From assembly GCF_001522545.3 (NCBI RefSeq), contig NC_031771.1, forward strand, positions 26,855,277 through 26,919,276: 64,000 nucleotides of DNA, given 5' to 3'. Under the pieces are notes generated by a model that searched no databases, had not been told where the DNA came from, and worked only from the letters and a program-made list of their open reading frames with translations. A program made the translations under genes and the position numbers. Positions 13,601-24,745 of the stretch are shown here, in pieces; positions within the stretch are counted from its first letter, which is position 1; each line of letters starts with the position of its first letter. Source of the stretch: Parus major (lineage: Eukaryota > Chordata > Aves > Passeriformes > Paridae).

Positions 13601-14514
13601 TCTTGGCAGGACAGGCAATGGGGTGTGGAGGCACAGAGGGCTGTGGCCACAGTGGCCAGCCACCACTGAGCTGCCAGGCACGGGGGGCAGCTCTTTGCCT
13701 TCCTGTCTGGAGCGCTTGCCATGGCACCCAATGCTCAGCATACATCTCCAGCTCTTGGAGGAAAGTGTTCTGTAACTCCAAAGACACAGGGGAGAGAGAA
13801 AAGTGTCTCACAGCAGCTTCATCCTCACAACATAGCCAGCCTCCAGCAATCACCCTAGCAACCAGAAACTGAAAAGGAGAGCCAATACATCCTTCTTCAG
13901 ACATCTGAGCTTTATTCCACCTTTTCTTCTTATTTCTACTTTTCCCTGAATATGCAGAATGAGCTATCTTTCATTTAATATTTGCTATATGGAGAATTAT
14001 ACAAACTCCTTTTCTGCTTTTTGAAACTCCCTAGCTAGCCAGTTCAACTCCTCTGTACTTGAACATTTGCTTTCAATAAGAAAAAATGTTGATTAACTCA
14101 GTGGCCTAGCCAAATCGAGTAAGTTTTTTCTGGCAATACCTCTAATGAGTCCCATTTATTAATTTTTTCCCCCTACCTTACTTGTGCAACAAATTTCCAG
14201 ATATTAACATCAAGAAAGACAATATTTGGCCTGTTGTATGAGAAAAGTAAAAACAAACCAGCACACTTCCTTTTGTAGTTCTGGATTTCATGCTCACTTA
14301 ATACATATGAAAGGACCATTTAAAAAAGTATAAATCTGGAGGTAAGTGTTAAAGCATGCTGGTTTATACATATGATTATGTTCAAGCATGTATGTGCTTG
14401 TATATGCACATGCAGATTGTAACATGTCCAATGCAATTGAGTGACCACCAATCCATGCTGCCTTTTTATTTTTGTCAGGTCTTTTTTTTTTAACACCCAC
14501 CTCTCTCTTTGTCT
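10636..14514. other. unique sequence, no recognisable gene
   Basis: No gene is recognised. An imperfect inverted repeat lies at 10910-10934. The GC-richer patch at about 13250-13900 is open in several overlapping frames on both strands (up to 146 codons, minus strand 13464-13904) with no identifiable domain, so I read these as chance frames. The rest is AT-rich unique sequence. Confidence 0.5.
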
Positions 14515-14790
14515 CTCAGGGGAATTCTCTTTAAAGTAATTACACTAAACTGACGTTCTCTTTGTGGTATTTAACAATAAAGAGTCATCATTTTTAAAGC
14601 ATTCATACATTATGAGTCTGTATTTTTTGGCTCTATATTAGAATGACATTTGATTACGTTTTTAAAATATTATGGCTGGATAAATTAATTACACCCGAAA
14701 ACCTGAAAGAAGCAAACAATAAAAATAATAATAAACATTAGCTGCCACCTCAGTCCAAGCTCACATATTATAGGTTAAAACTTTATTATT
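14515..14790. promoter_or_regulatory. possible conserved noncoding element (AT-rich)
   Basis: This block is markedly AT-rich without being a simple repeat. It carries several homeodomain-type cores (TAATTA, TTAATT, ATTACA), a TGACG half site and TTTATTATT words, and lacks open frames of note. Such composition resembles conserved noncoding enhancers in vertebrate gene deserts. Conservation cannot be judged from a single sequence, so this is inference from composition only. Confidence 0.2.
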
Positions 14791-17700
14791 TCAAGTGGAT
14801 GTATAATTACAGGAAGGTGGTGACTACAATTAATGTCAACGCTAATGGAAACCCATGGGCCATAAGCATTTTCCTGGGAGCGTGTGGCACCCAGGGAAGG
14901 CAGAGAGCTGAGGGGATCCCTCCCTGCCCTGATGGAAGGAAGTCTCTGGGTTTAGCACCTCTGTGGGGCTCACACTGGGCACGTTGCCCCAGAGGAGGAA
15001 GGGTAGGCTATCGTGTAGCACGTGCCTTGCCCCATGGGCTACACCTCCCTCTGGCGGGACCACCCTCCTCGCTGAGAAGGTGGCCAGGTTTCCCCAAAGC
15101 TCTGTCCTTGACTTCCCAGGTAGAGCCAGCAGTAATGCCAATTAGTTCCACTTCTGGTTCTGCTTTTGTGATGTTTGTCTCTGTCCATGGAAACTGGACT
15201 CACACTATCAATTTATTTCTCATTCTGTGGGCCACCAGCTGGTAATGATACGATTCTTGTTTACTCTGACCTTGGCTGGATGTGAAAGAGAGACTTAGAT
15301 GTAAATGGTTCCATCTCCCATTCCCAGACCCTTGAGCCATTATTTTCTTCTGCCCTACCAAGCAACATGCTGGTTTTAATAAAACATATTGCCATACCTT
15401 TGAATATTTATACCCTTGAACCATTCAAAAAATCTATTCACATTAGTCAAGTTAGGCAAAAATAGCTCAAAGACAGCACCCACTGCCAACATTTTCTTTG
15501 GTTAGTGCTACCGAAATGTCCCATTTCATTCTATGGCTGAATTGTAAGATAGTTATTCCTTATTAATCATGAGCATAGTGCCATTAAGGCTGCCAAGTAG
15601 CAGTATAGCCAATATAACTCCTACTCACTTTATAAAGACAAATATTAAAGTCATCACTTTGTGGCTAAAAAACAGAAAAATGCAAGAGCATACCAGATGA
15701 ACCTCAGACATCACACCCTTTGGCACTTGCCCCAGAATTTGCTGTAAGTGCTGTCAGCTGTCAAATCCACCTGGTTCCTGTGGATCCAGTTGTCCTGGTC
15801 ATCCAGTGAAGAGAGTGGGTGTGTGTGCCAAAGCTGAAAGGCCTCTGTGACTAAGTGAGATGCCTGTGACTGGGGGGGGATGCAAGGACACATCTCCTGG
15901 TCTCATGCACACAAACTTTTGTTTATTCCTGTATCTAAAGCTACACCTAAAGTTTTATCAGAGCCACGTGCTTTTGTGGACCAGTCTGTGGTAGTGTTGT
16001 AGGTTATTTTGACTTTTTAAACTCATATTTCTCCTACATTTTTCCCCTCTGTGGGAAATGGACATTTCTAAAGCTCAGTCCAGTTGCAGATAACAGCAAA
16101 TGATGCATTGGAATTTCCAGTGGGACAGAAAGTTCAAGGGGCTATAGGCAATACGCAGCACTACATGATGCTTAAAGAGGAAGAGGCAACTGGGGAACTG
16201 ATTTACAAGGTACAGTAGCAGGGCTCTGGGACTCTGATAGGCAGTAGCTCATCATCATGATACTACTTTTCAATCAGAAAGTAATCTGGAGCATTGCCTC
16301 TGCGCTCTGTCCCCAGATTTCCTGAAAAAGGATGGGGAAGATGTAGTGATTTACTTCGGTTACTGTGTAATTTTGAGTTTAATAGACTGAGAGATCAGTG
16401 TGGGTGCTTGGTGTGCTCTTCTTAGAAGTGCACAGCACAGCCTTTCTGGCAGGATGAATAACAGCTCATCTAGCAGAGAGTGGTGCAGCAGCATATTCTG
16501 CTGTCTGCTTAGCCTTGGAAAAATGCATTTGCCTAGATAAAGGGACTTAGGCTGGGGTTTCATGGCATGTGGATATCTTACTGATGCCCATATGAGTCTT
16601 TCATTTATCAATGTGCATTTTTCACACATTCAAAGTACCTGATCATCTCTTAGCTTTAAGAGTTTTCTGCATATGAATTAAAGAAAACATTGTTTTTCTT
16701 ATTTGCCCCATTCTAAACTTTAAAAAAGTCACCCTCAGTGAATTGTTGTGAGTACTTTGGCACATACTTATTTGAGCTTTGGTAAAACCTTCTCAAACAC
16801 ATTAACAGTATACACACAGGCACAAATCACTATTAATCCTTGCTCAGGGGAAAGTTTATGGGATCCCAGCTGTACAGGGCTTGATGCTAAAGATGCAAGG
16901 TCTTGTTTTGGCAGAGCCACCTGCTATTTTCTGAACCCAAAGGGCTGCATTTGCTCATCAAGGCAATAAAACATACCCTTGTTCTTGCTGGCGTGAGGGG
17001 TTCGGAGAATCGCAGTCCCCATGACATAATGGGTTGCAACACACAGAGGGTGATAGTGTCCCCAGCTGCCCCATGCCAAGCACAGTGAGCTGATGCCTGG
17101 GTGCAATCCTGTTGCATTACATGAATATTTGTGGTTTAACTGCAGTGCTTTAGCTGGAAAATGATTCAAGTAGCTTGCCTGTGGGGGAATCTGCTGTCAG
17201 AGGTGAAAAAGCCAGGTCTAGTCATGCTGCTTGCACAGCAGGCTCTAGGCACAGCATCCACATCCACCTCAGCACAAGAGCACGCTGCCTGGACCAGTGC
17301 TGCATTTACTGGACAGACAGCATTTATTCCTCCAACTGCCCTGGGCAAAGAGCATGACCAGCTGGACGTGGTCACTTCCATCCTTCTGCTTTTCTTGTCC
17401 ATTGGCTCTGAGTGACCCCTTAATGCTTCTCTGGTAGCATGAACTGCCACAGAAATTTATGAGTGACTGAAAAAATCCATGAACTTGGAGGAAACTGATG
17501 CCTGAATGCAGATTCCAGCCCAGTAGGCAACCGTGCCCACACAAATGTCTTCCCCACAGACTGATGCACTGGGCTGCTTTGCTTGGACAGACAATCATCC
17601 ATGTTACACTGGCAAAGTGGGGTCCACAATTGGTGCTTTAAACAAATTTCATAACATGCTCTAATATGATGAAAAGCAGGAGTTATATGAAATATTCAGG

Positions 17701-18507
17701 TTTCTAGTACTAAATGAATACTTACAGTAGACTTTAACAATATTCTGTGGGATGATAACCTCACAGCTGTCTTTCCAAAGTGTTGATTAAAAAAAAAAAA
17801 AGAAAAAAAAGAGAAGGACAAGAAGGAATGGCCATAAAATAGCTACAACACTCATTAAACTTGTCTTAGAGCAGCTTCTCCCTGCCCTAGGCCAGGGCAG
17901 GCTGCCAACAGGGAGGCAGCACAAGGGCTATCTTCTTCCTGTCTGTATCCCACTGGCGGAGCCGGCTGAAATCCAGAAACTGGATTCCCACTCAAAGGAC
18001 AAGCCCTGAAGCAGGGGGAGCACTGAGGTGGCCAAGCACTGCATAGGCTGCCAAAAGAGCCTTGGGGGGAAAATAAGTGACATAGAAAAGTGTCCAGCTG
18101 TAAATTATGCTGTACATGGGATAAAGAAATCTGGGAAGCTCTGTAGCAGGCAGCTCCTCTGTGGCAGGGCTAGTGCCCAGGAAGATTGGCCCACAAAGAC
18201 CTGTTGTGCCCTAGATGATGGACCAGGGATGTGGCCACTCTTTGGTTGGGACAAGTCACCTGTCCAGAAGTATTCACTTCAGCTGGTTTTAGAAGATCCT
18301 GGAGCAGAAAGATAAGGTTTTTTAAAATACAGATTATATAAAAATATTTTTGTGGACCTGTGTAAGGGGTACTGGACAAAAAATTATTTTTCCAGTGCAT
18401 ATTTGAAAAAAATCCTCCAATTTGTATAGCTTGCAAGCATGCTTATCATGCTCATTACATTAAATGTCTGGGGTACTTTTTTTGTGTCCAGTGACTGGTT
18501 AAGTGAC
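14791..18507. other. unique sequence, no recognisable gene
   Basis: A GC-richer patch at about 14870-15130 supports a 148-codon plus-strand frame and a 99-codon minus-strand frame that overlap. Another patch at about 17160-17600 is open in at least five overlapping frames. None reads as a known protein. An A-rich tract lies at about 17789-17822. Confidence 0.5.
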
Positions 18508-18536
18508 TTTTAATAACCTAAGACAGGTTATTAAAA
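18508..18536. repeat. perfect 12-bp hairpin (inverted repeat)
   Basis: The arm TTTTAATAACCT (18508-18519) is followed by the 5-base loop AAGAC and then its exact complement (18525-18536). The stem is AT-rich and not part of a repeat family I can name. No T run or gene end adjoins it that would suggest a processing signal. Its role is unknown. Confidence 0.85.
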
Positions 18537-19704
18537 AGAAGAGAGATTAGTAACATAAACTGACTATAAAAAATTTGCAATTAAATAAATGAGAAAAAAA
18601 GTCATAACCCAACTTTCTTAGGCCAAAGAAAACGGTGATGTGCATACAGTACATATTGTATTGTTATTGCTGTATCTAGAATGGAAAGTTCCTCTTCAAC
18701 AAATCCACTAAAGCCAGCCTCATTTTCTTCATGAGCCTTTCCTTCTGTTTGGGCTAGAGAGAGATGAGGAGAACTCTGCTCAGCAGAGAGCAATAACATT
18801 TCCACAGAGGCAGCAGTTTTTGTAGGGAAAGAATCAGCTAATTTTTAAGAAAACACATCCTTGCAAATATATATATAAGTCACCATAGCTAAAGTAACCT
18901 TAGAGCTGCTTAGCCCTTAGGGAGCTTAGCTGATAAGTGTTATATAAAGTATCTGAGTAGAAAATTCTGTAAGGCAACTTCAAACACCTATGTAGAAATC
19001 CCAGAGTAGTCGGTCTAAAACCTTAGTACGTCAGTCTTCATCACATCTTGCAGTTGTTATCCAGACAGAGAGGCAGGGGGAGAGGGGAAATTAAGGGAAA
19101 TGAAGAATGAGAAGAGAGACACCCAGAGCTGAGCAGATTTTGAAGTGGGTGTCACTTCAGGATCTTCCTTTCTGACATTTGTTGTCAGTCTCTTTCTTCA
19201 GGGCCCTAAGTATCCTGTATGAATTCTGATGGAGAAATTATGGCTTTATGAGCCTCCACTGGGATTCAGCTTGTATACCAGGGTGATGCTGAAATAATTG
19301 GAGGATTCTGAAAGGATTTTCCTGGTGTGAAATATCACAAAAATTGATCTTTGGGAATTCCACTTTTGTAATTTTCCCCTGTTACTGATGAGAAATGCTT
19401 GTGAAACTACACGCTGATAAAGAGAGATTCTCTTTCTCAATTCCTTCATCAAAGCAGATGAAACAGTCCTTGGAATGGGTTTTTTTTTCTGTTTTTGCTT
19501 AGGTATCTCTGGTGGACAGAACCTGGCCTGAGAGCAAGACTAGTCTTGGAGCTCCCTGAAGGGCTGAGCATCTTAAAGCTGATCTGCAGCTCACAGCTAT
19601 GGATGACAAAACCATTCTGAGATGTGCAGTCTAACTGCTCTTTGCCCCTACTGTGAATTTTCAACAACATTTCAAAAGCACTTTGGTGCACCTCTCCCTC
19701 ACAG
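18537..19704. other. unique sequence, no recognisable gene
   Basis: I see only short chance frames, a TATATATATA run near 18868-18878 and purine-rich unique sequence near 19060-19130. Nothing here is identified as a gene or a transposable element. Confidence 0.45.
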
Positions 19705-19779
19705 GGAAATCAAAACACAGGAGTGGCAGAATGGATCTTGCAGGCAAGTCTTTCATCGCTTGTTGGCATCTCAGCTGTG
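19705..19779 (+). other. candidate 75-nt exon, probably noncoding if real
   Basis: A pyrimidine-rich acceptor (CACCTCTCCCTCACAG ending at 19704) and a consensus donor (GTAAGT at 19780-19785) bracket exactly 75 bases that are free of stop codons in all three plus-strand frames. The geometry suits an internal exon. I do not recognise any of the three translations, and no partner exons are evident. It may be an exon of a long noncoding RNA, a cryptic exon or coincidence. Confidence 0.22.
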
Positions 19780-19785
19780 GTAAGT

Positions 19786-22130
19786 GCAATGGTAATGAAA
19801 AATGCCAGCTGTTCAGGGGTTCAGTACTAGCTCTTCAGTGGATGGTGAGTTGTACCATGCTGTATCATAAGTGTATTCTGACAAGAAACTTACTTCCACA
19901 AAGCTAAGACTTCTAATTGAATGTTTAAGGCACTACATAATTGTTTTCAGGGTATCAGAAAGTAGAATATACATCTGGTAATGTTATTCTCGCACAGTAA
20001 AACTCAGTGCAATGTGCAGATAATGTACAAAGCCCCAAAAAGATGCATTCAGATAAAGGACTCATCCAAAAGAAGTCAGATATGTAGTGCCTGGGGCTAT
20101 GCTGGGAAATTGTATTTACATTTACTGAAATGTGCTGTCCTTGTTTTTCCCTTGTGGTCACAATGATTCAGAAACAAGTGTGAAGCAGCAGGCAATTAGG
20201 TTTTGCCACTCAAAAAGCTAAAACTTCTATGTAAGTAATCATGGCTAGGAGGCTGGAAAGGATGGATGGAAGAGAAACACTCATAGAGACATATATTTCT
20301 GCACATCAGAGGTGACAGAGTCTGAGGCTGGTGGTAACAGTTTGTGTCAGAGAACATGCTTTTTGAATCCCTGCTCCCACCTGACTTCTGTCTGTGCAGT
20401 GGGACTCTACATGTCTGAGCCATACAGGGCAATCAGGGGGTTTAGAGGCTTGTGAGGGTCTTGGACTTTTTCAGCATTGCCACATGAAGAAGAAGAGGCT
20501 TAAATCTGGACAGCTTTGGCATAGGATGCTGAAGCTGGGGATGCAGCAGAGCCATAGATAGACAGGTGAGGTTTGCCCCTGCACCGTCACAGCTGGGGCA
20601 GACACAGGGCTGCAGCGCTGCTGGTGAGCCCAGGGGGGACAAGGCTCTCTGACAACCCATGAGGCATCCCTCACTGTGACCTGAGACAGCTGTTAAAGTT
20701 GCAACTTACAGAATTAGAGGTTGCATCCTTTTCCCTGGTCCATCGAGAGACTTACTAGCCTACCTAGAGCCTGGGTAGTGTTTTGAGTCACAAGACGAAA
20801 AGGTTATGTCACATCTGGTGATTAGTAACAAGAGCTAAAGTCCTTTGATCCACAATGGTTAAAGAATAGCAGTAAGAGTAGAGACAAGTAGCTGACATCT
20901 AACATCTACATGCTACAAGCTGAAACTAAGTATATATTTTAAGGAACACCTTGCACTTAATTTCTTTGTAAGTAATAGGCTGCAACATTTCTTAAAGGCC
21001 TTGTATATGACTGAATTTTATTTTAACTGTAATACATAAAGCAAGATTTAATGGCTGCCTTGCAAGAACTAATAAGCAACTTAAGCTATCTTAAAGTGTC
21101 AGTGTGAGTCTGGATGAAAAGAAATGCCTTGTCTCTAGCCATCTGTTACACTCTGGAGTTAAACAGACATACAAGTGCTTTTTCCTGGAAGCCATCTGCA
21201 CAAATATTGATTGAGTAATTTCATAAAATTCCGATTTAGTAATTTACCAGCTGACAAGGTGATAGTGCACAGTGTAGGTTTGAGTTTCCTGGCATTTCTA
21301 CTGCAGCTAAAACAACATTGATGTGCATTTCTTTTGCCACTAGCATTATTGCAAAAGGAGACATTGGAATCAAATCCAATGTAACCTATTGAGAGAGTCT
21401 GTAAAATATTTTCCTATTAACATCAGAATAAAAAAATAATGTGGTATTCCAGAAAATTGAATGGCACTTACATTCCATAATCTTCATCAGATCAGCTTGC
21501 ACGGGGTTTTGTTTTTCCTTTGCCTGGTTTGAGGCTGTTTATATTAATTCCATCCAGTTTTATTTTAATTAATTTAAAATTTTAGGGATTCAAGATCATC
21601 GTGGTATTTAAAAGACTGAGTTTCAGCATCTGTCAGCAGCGGCTTTTTCAACCCTCAAATATTTAAGAGCTGCAATCTTTTTTCATTTTCCCTCCCTCTG
21701 GACACTGACTTTTCAGTTGTGACTCATGCCCTCAGCACCCCTGGCAGGCAGGCAGCTGTCTGCAGCAAACCACTGCTGCTGGGTTTTCAGCTGGGGCTGG
21801 GGCAGCAGGTCTGAGCTGGGGAGGCACCACAGAGATGTAACCCCCCGTGCAGCCTGTCCTTCCACCACCTCTCTCTCCCTGTGCTGTGAGCCCTGCAAAG
21901 CAACGAGCTGGCAGGGCTCTTGTCCTGTCCCCGCCAGAGAAATGGATTTTTCCAGGGATAAACTATCCCCCAGTGGTTCCACGATATTTTCCAGTTTCGT
22001 CCCTTAGTGCCTTAAGGAAGCACCACCTTTCTGAGATGGTTAGAGGTAATTTTGGTTCCTTTCTCTTATCATTGATCCTTGCCCAATTCCCACAAGATTA
22101 TACCAATTAGAAAATTCATCTAAGCTAGGA
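19786..22130. other. unique sequence, no recognisable gene
   Basis: No gene or mobile element is recognised. The GC-richer piece at about 21720-22010 has overlapping frames of 80-93 codons on both strands and is treated as chance. The stretch at about 21540-21595 is a low-complexity A/T tract. Confidence 0.5.
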
Positions 22131-22217
22131 GCACAGAACCATAGAATCACAGAAAAATTTAGGAAATATCTTTAAGATCACCAAATCCAACTGTACACCT
22201 ATCACTACCAAATCCAT
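22131..22217 (-). mobile_element. CR1 LINE 3'-end fragment
   Basis: The plus strand begins with CCATAGAATCACAGAA and continues through TTTAAGATCACCAAATCCAAC to an ACCTATCACTACCAAATCC-like segment. This is the reverse complement of the 3' end of an avian CR1 element, whose terminus carries ATTCTRTG octamers instead of a poly-A tail. Only about 90 bases remain, so the copy is 5' truncated, as most CR1 copies are. It is followed immediately by a perfect hairpin at 22221-22245. Confidence 0.8.
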
Positions 22218-22220
22218 GTA

Positions 22221-22245
22221 CTATTTTGTACTATGTACAAAATAG
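22221..22245. repeat. perfect 11-bp hairpin next to a CR1 end
   Basis: CTATTTTGTAC (22221-22231), the loop TAT and the exact complement GTACAAAATAG (22235-22245) form a tight inverted repeat. It starts a few bases after the truncated inner edge of the inverted CR1 fragment. Its origin is unknown. Confidence 0.85.
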
Positions 22246-22654
22246 AGAATAATAGAGAAAAAGAATAAAACTTCTTCTAAAGTTTTTTTTTTTTTGTGAA
22301 ATGAGTAAGTGAGCAACCATGTAGTAGATGAAGGATAAGGCACAAGAATAATTTTTTTTAATATTTGTGAATATTTGTGGTGTAACAGAGGCAGGGTTTG
22401 GGTGCCCAGTCCAAGGGAAGATGATGCTGTCATTCATGCCAAAGAAAAACCCTTCTGCACTGGGCATCTCCACCCCTTCTAGAGCAAAGACAGTGTTCTA
22501 GCCTTGACGAGCATGGATTTGTTTTACAGCACAGCTTTCCTGGTTTGAGTGTGTGGGGACTGCAGCTCTAAATACCGATGAAGAAATGTGAAACCTGGCA
22601 GGAACAAAACTTCCAACTAGTATGGTAGGACCGACCCCATGGTCCATCCTAGCC

Positions 22655-22770
22655 ACTGAGATTAGCTCAGATGGCGTTAAATAAGGCCAAGGTTGTGGGT
22701 TTGATCCCTGTATAATTGGACTAGATGATTCTTGTGGGTCCCCTCCAACTCAAGATATTCTGTGGTCCTG
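22655..22770 (+). mobile_element. tRNA-Ile-derived SINE with CR1-like tail (TguSINE1-like)
   Basis: The head holds an A box (TAGCTCAGATGG at 22663-22674) and a B box (GGTTTGATCCC at 22698-22708), and GGCCAAGG before the B box fits a tRNA-Ile source. The tail from about 22710 reads TTGGACTAGATGATTCTTG and then CCCTCCAACTCAAGATATTC, the 3' end of CR1, so the element would have been copied by CR1 machinery. This architecture is that of TguSINE1 from zebra finch. The space between the A and B boxes is 23 bases against about 33 in tRNA-Ile, so part of the anticodon arm is missing. It is not a functional tRNA gene. The 3' terminus has decayed to TTCTGTGGTCCTG. Confidence 0.82.
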
Positions 22771-23029
22771 AGAATGGGTCATCTATTTTTCACATGGGAG
22801 CAGGAACAGACTGTTCACTAGCACCATTTTAGATGCCACTGCTTCCTTTGGTTCAGCATGGGCTGAATCCCATGGGTCAATTCATGGTTTATTTGCAGAC
22901 AGACTGGATAATAGAAAGGAAACTGTACCACAGGACCAGCAAGGCCAGAAACTTATGAAATCCCAAGCAGAGGAGTAGGAGAGACATGGCCACCTGTAAA
23001 AGCTTCTTGCCAAAATGAATGGAACAATC
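22771..23029. other. sequence between SINE and CR1 remnant
   Basis: No clear feature is visible. The part from about 22905 may be further, strongly decayed CR1 sequence continuous with the fragment that starts near 23030, but I cannot fix a boundary. Confidence 0.35.
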
Positions 23030-23300
23030 TCTCCTCTGTGTCCATTGCAGATCAGGCACAAAACGACAGGCTGTCACTTCAGCAGCAATGACTGAAGAAA
23101 AGCATTTTACCAGAAGGGGAAGTGAGTCATGCAATAAATTGCTCAAGAAATTCTTTCAGCCCTCAGCACCAGGGGATTTAGAGAAAAGCTAGATGAACCG
23201 TGAAGATATTAGTTATAGGTGACCCTGCCTGGGGTGGGGAAAGGGCACACAGATGCCCTCCTTAGCCCTCCTCCAGCAGATTCATGGTGCTGTATGTCAG
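23030..23300 (+). mobile_element. old CR1 LINE 3'-region fragment
   Basis: Several blocks fall in the order of the CR1 3' region. They are TGTCCATTGCAGATCAGGCA, then CAATAAATTGCTCAAGAAATT, then AAAAGCTAGATGAAC, then ATAGGTGACCCTGCCTGGGG, and last a degraded octamer end near 23280-23298. Divergence is higher than in the copy at 32981-33232, which suggests an older insertion. No reverse-transcriptase coding sequence remains. Confidence 0.68.
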
Positions 23301-23492
23301 CCCACTGTGTCTGGGTCTGCCACCCTTCTTGCACAGGATCAGAAATGTCTGTCCTTCTGTCACCGTCATATAGCTGAAGACATATTAAGTAAATGCATAT
23401 GCGTATATTTATAGCAAATATTTTGCAGTATGGTTATGAGACAGTCTTCCAACTTATAGCTCCTAAACTATTCACAAAGGAAACATCTTAAA

Positions 23493-23519
23493 GTATGAAA
23501 TGTATGAAATGTATGAAAT
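23493..23519. repeat. three copies of a 9-bp tandem repeat
   Basis: GTATGAAAT is repeated three times without mismatch. It is a small minisatellite-like expansion in otherwise unique sequence and is probably a replication-slippage product. Confidence 0.9.
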
Positions 23520-24680
23520 GAAAAGAAATCTCACTTGCACATGCTATGGCTCATATTGCATTGGCTGGAATAGCACTGAATTTTTAGGATTTAAGGGATA
23601 AGGTTTATTATGCTTCTGTCACACCATGACTTTGTTTTATAGGAAATAAAATGATGTGAGGAACAAAATGGGGAAAAAAACCTCAACAACCCAAAGAATC
23701 AATTTCAGTGAAGGCTTTGGAAAACACTGTCATTTTATGAATTATTCCAGTGCTATGCTCATAGCTGTATCCTAGCTGACAGAAAAAAACCTGATCTGTT
23801 CTCTATACAAACACCAGGGGAAACTGGAATCTGACCTTGTCTCAACCCTGTTTCACCATGTCTCTCCTTTGGGAATCTGGGATCAGCCCAATGTTATCTG
23901 TTGAATGGTGCTCCTGTGTTCCCAGCCTGGACATCCAAGCAGTCCTCCTTCAGACTGGCAAGAGTAGGGAGCGTATTTTGAGGAGAAATGAGCTGTTCTG
24001 AGGACAAATATCAGCACAAATTAAATTAACTGCTAGCCTAGAAACAGGACGACACAGCCATCATCCAAAATACAGCACTGCAGCCTCTCATTTCCCACAC
24101 AGCTCTCCTTGATGCTGCAGGGCACTGTCTGGGGATGGATCTTGTACCTCAGTGGTTCAGCGGCAGAAACGGGAAGAGGAGCTTTGAGGAGGAAGCCTGA
24201 ATTCATGAGGGTCCTGGGGAGCACCAGAGGATGTAGTGGTGAAGGGATGATGGATCAAGATGGAGCTCAAGGTAGATTTGAGGTTCTTCTGCCTGGAGGT
24301 CTGTCTGTGAGCCATGCCAGGGCTGATGATTTTTCTAATTAATCACAAAAAGAAGCAGAATGCTGGCTGCTGGGACTCAAACCTTCTGGGTCTTGCTTAC
24401 CCCAGGAGCCCCACAGAGATCCAAAATAGAGTTTTCCAGATTTTCAGACCCTTGCTATGACCAGAGTTCCATTTCTACTTGTTATATCTATACATATAAT
24501 TACTATATTATACATCTTTTCAGGAGAAATATTTCAATTTTTTCAGTCCCGGTTCAGGAATGCTCTACACTTCTATCACTGACAACAACTCTATTTATAC
24601 ACATTTAAATCAAAATTATAAGCATCTGAAGTTTCAAAAGCCATGAGAAGGCAAAAGTTCAGCTAAATTGCTTGATTGTA
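23520..24680. other. unique sequence, no recognisable gene
   Basis: Only short chance frames are visible. An A-rich run followed by CCTCAACAACCC occurs near 23670. The rest shows no family resemblance. Confidence 0.45.
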
Positions 24681-24745
24681 AAATCACAGAATTGTAGAAT
24701 AATTTAGATTGCAAAAGCCCCCTTAAGATAATTGAGTCCAACCAT
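24681..24745 (-). mobile_element. short CR1 LINE 3'-end fragment
   Basis: AAATCACAGAATTGTAGAAT, then GATTGCAAAAGCCCCCTTAAG and GAGTCCAACC on the plus strand match the reverse complement of a CR1 3' terminus. About 65 bases remain. Together with the pieces at 22131, 22655 and 23030 it makes a local cluster of CR1-related insertions. Confidence 0.72.

Noticed and set aside
22655..22730. A tRNA-Ile gene
   Set aside because: A and B boxes are present, but the anticodon arm is shortened, the acceptor stem is degraded and a CR1-like tail follows, so it is a SINE and not a tRNA gene.
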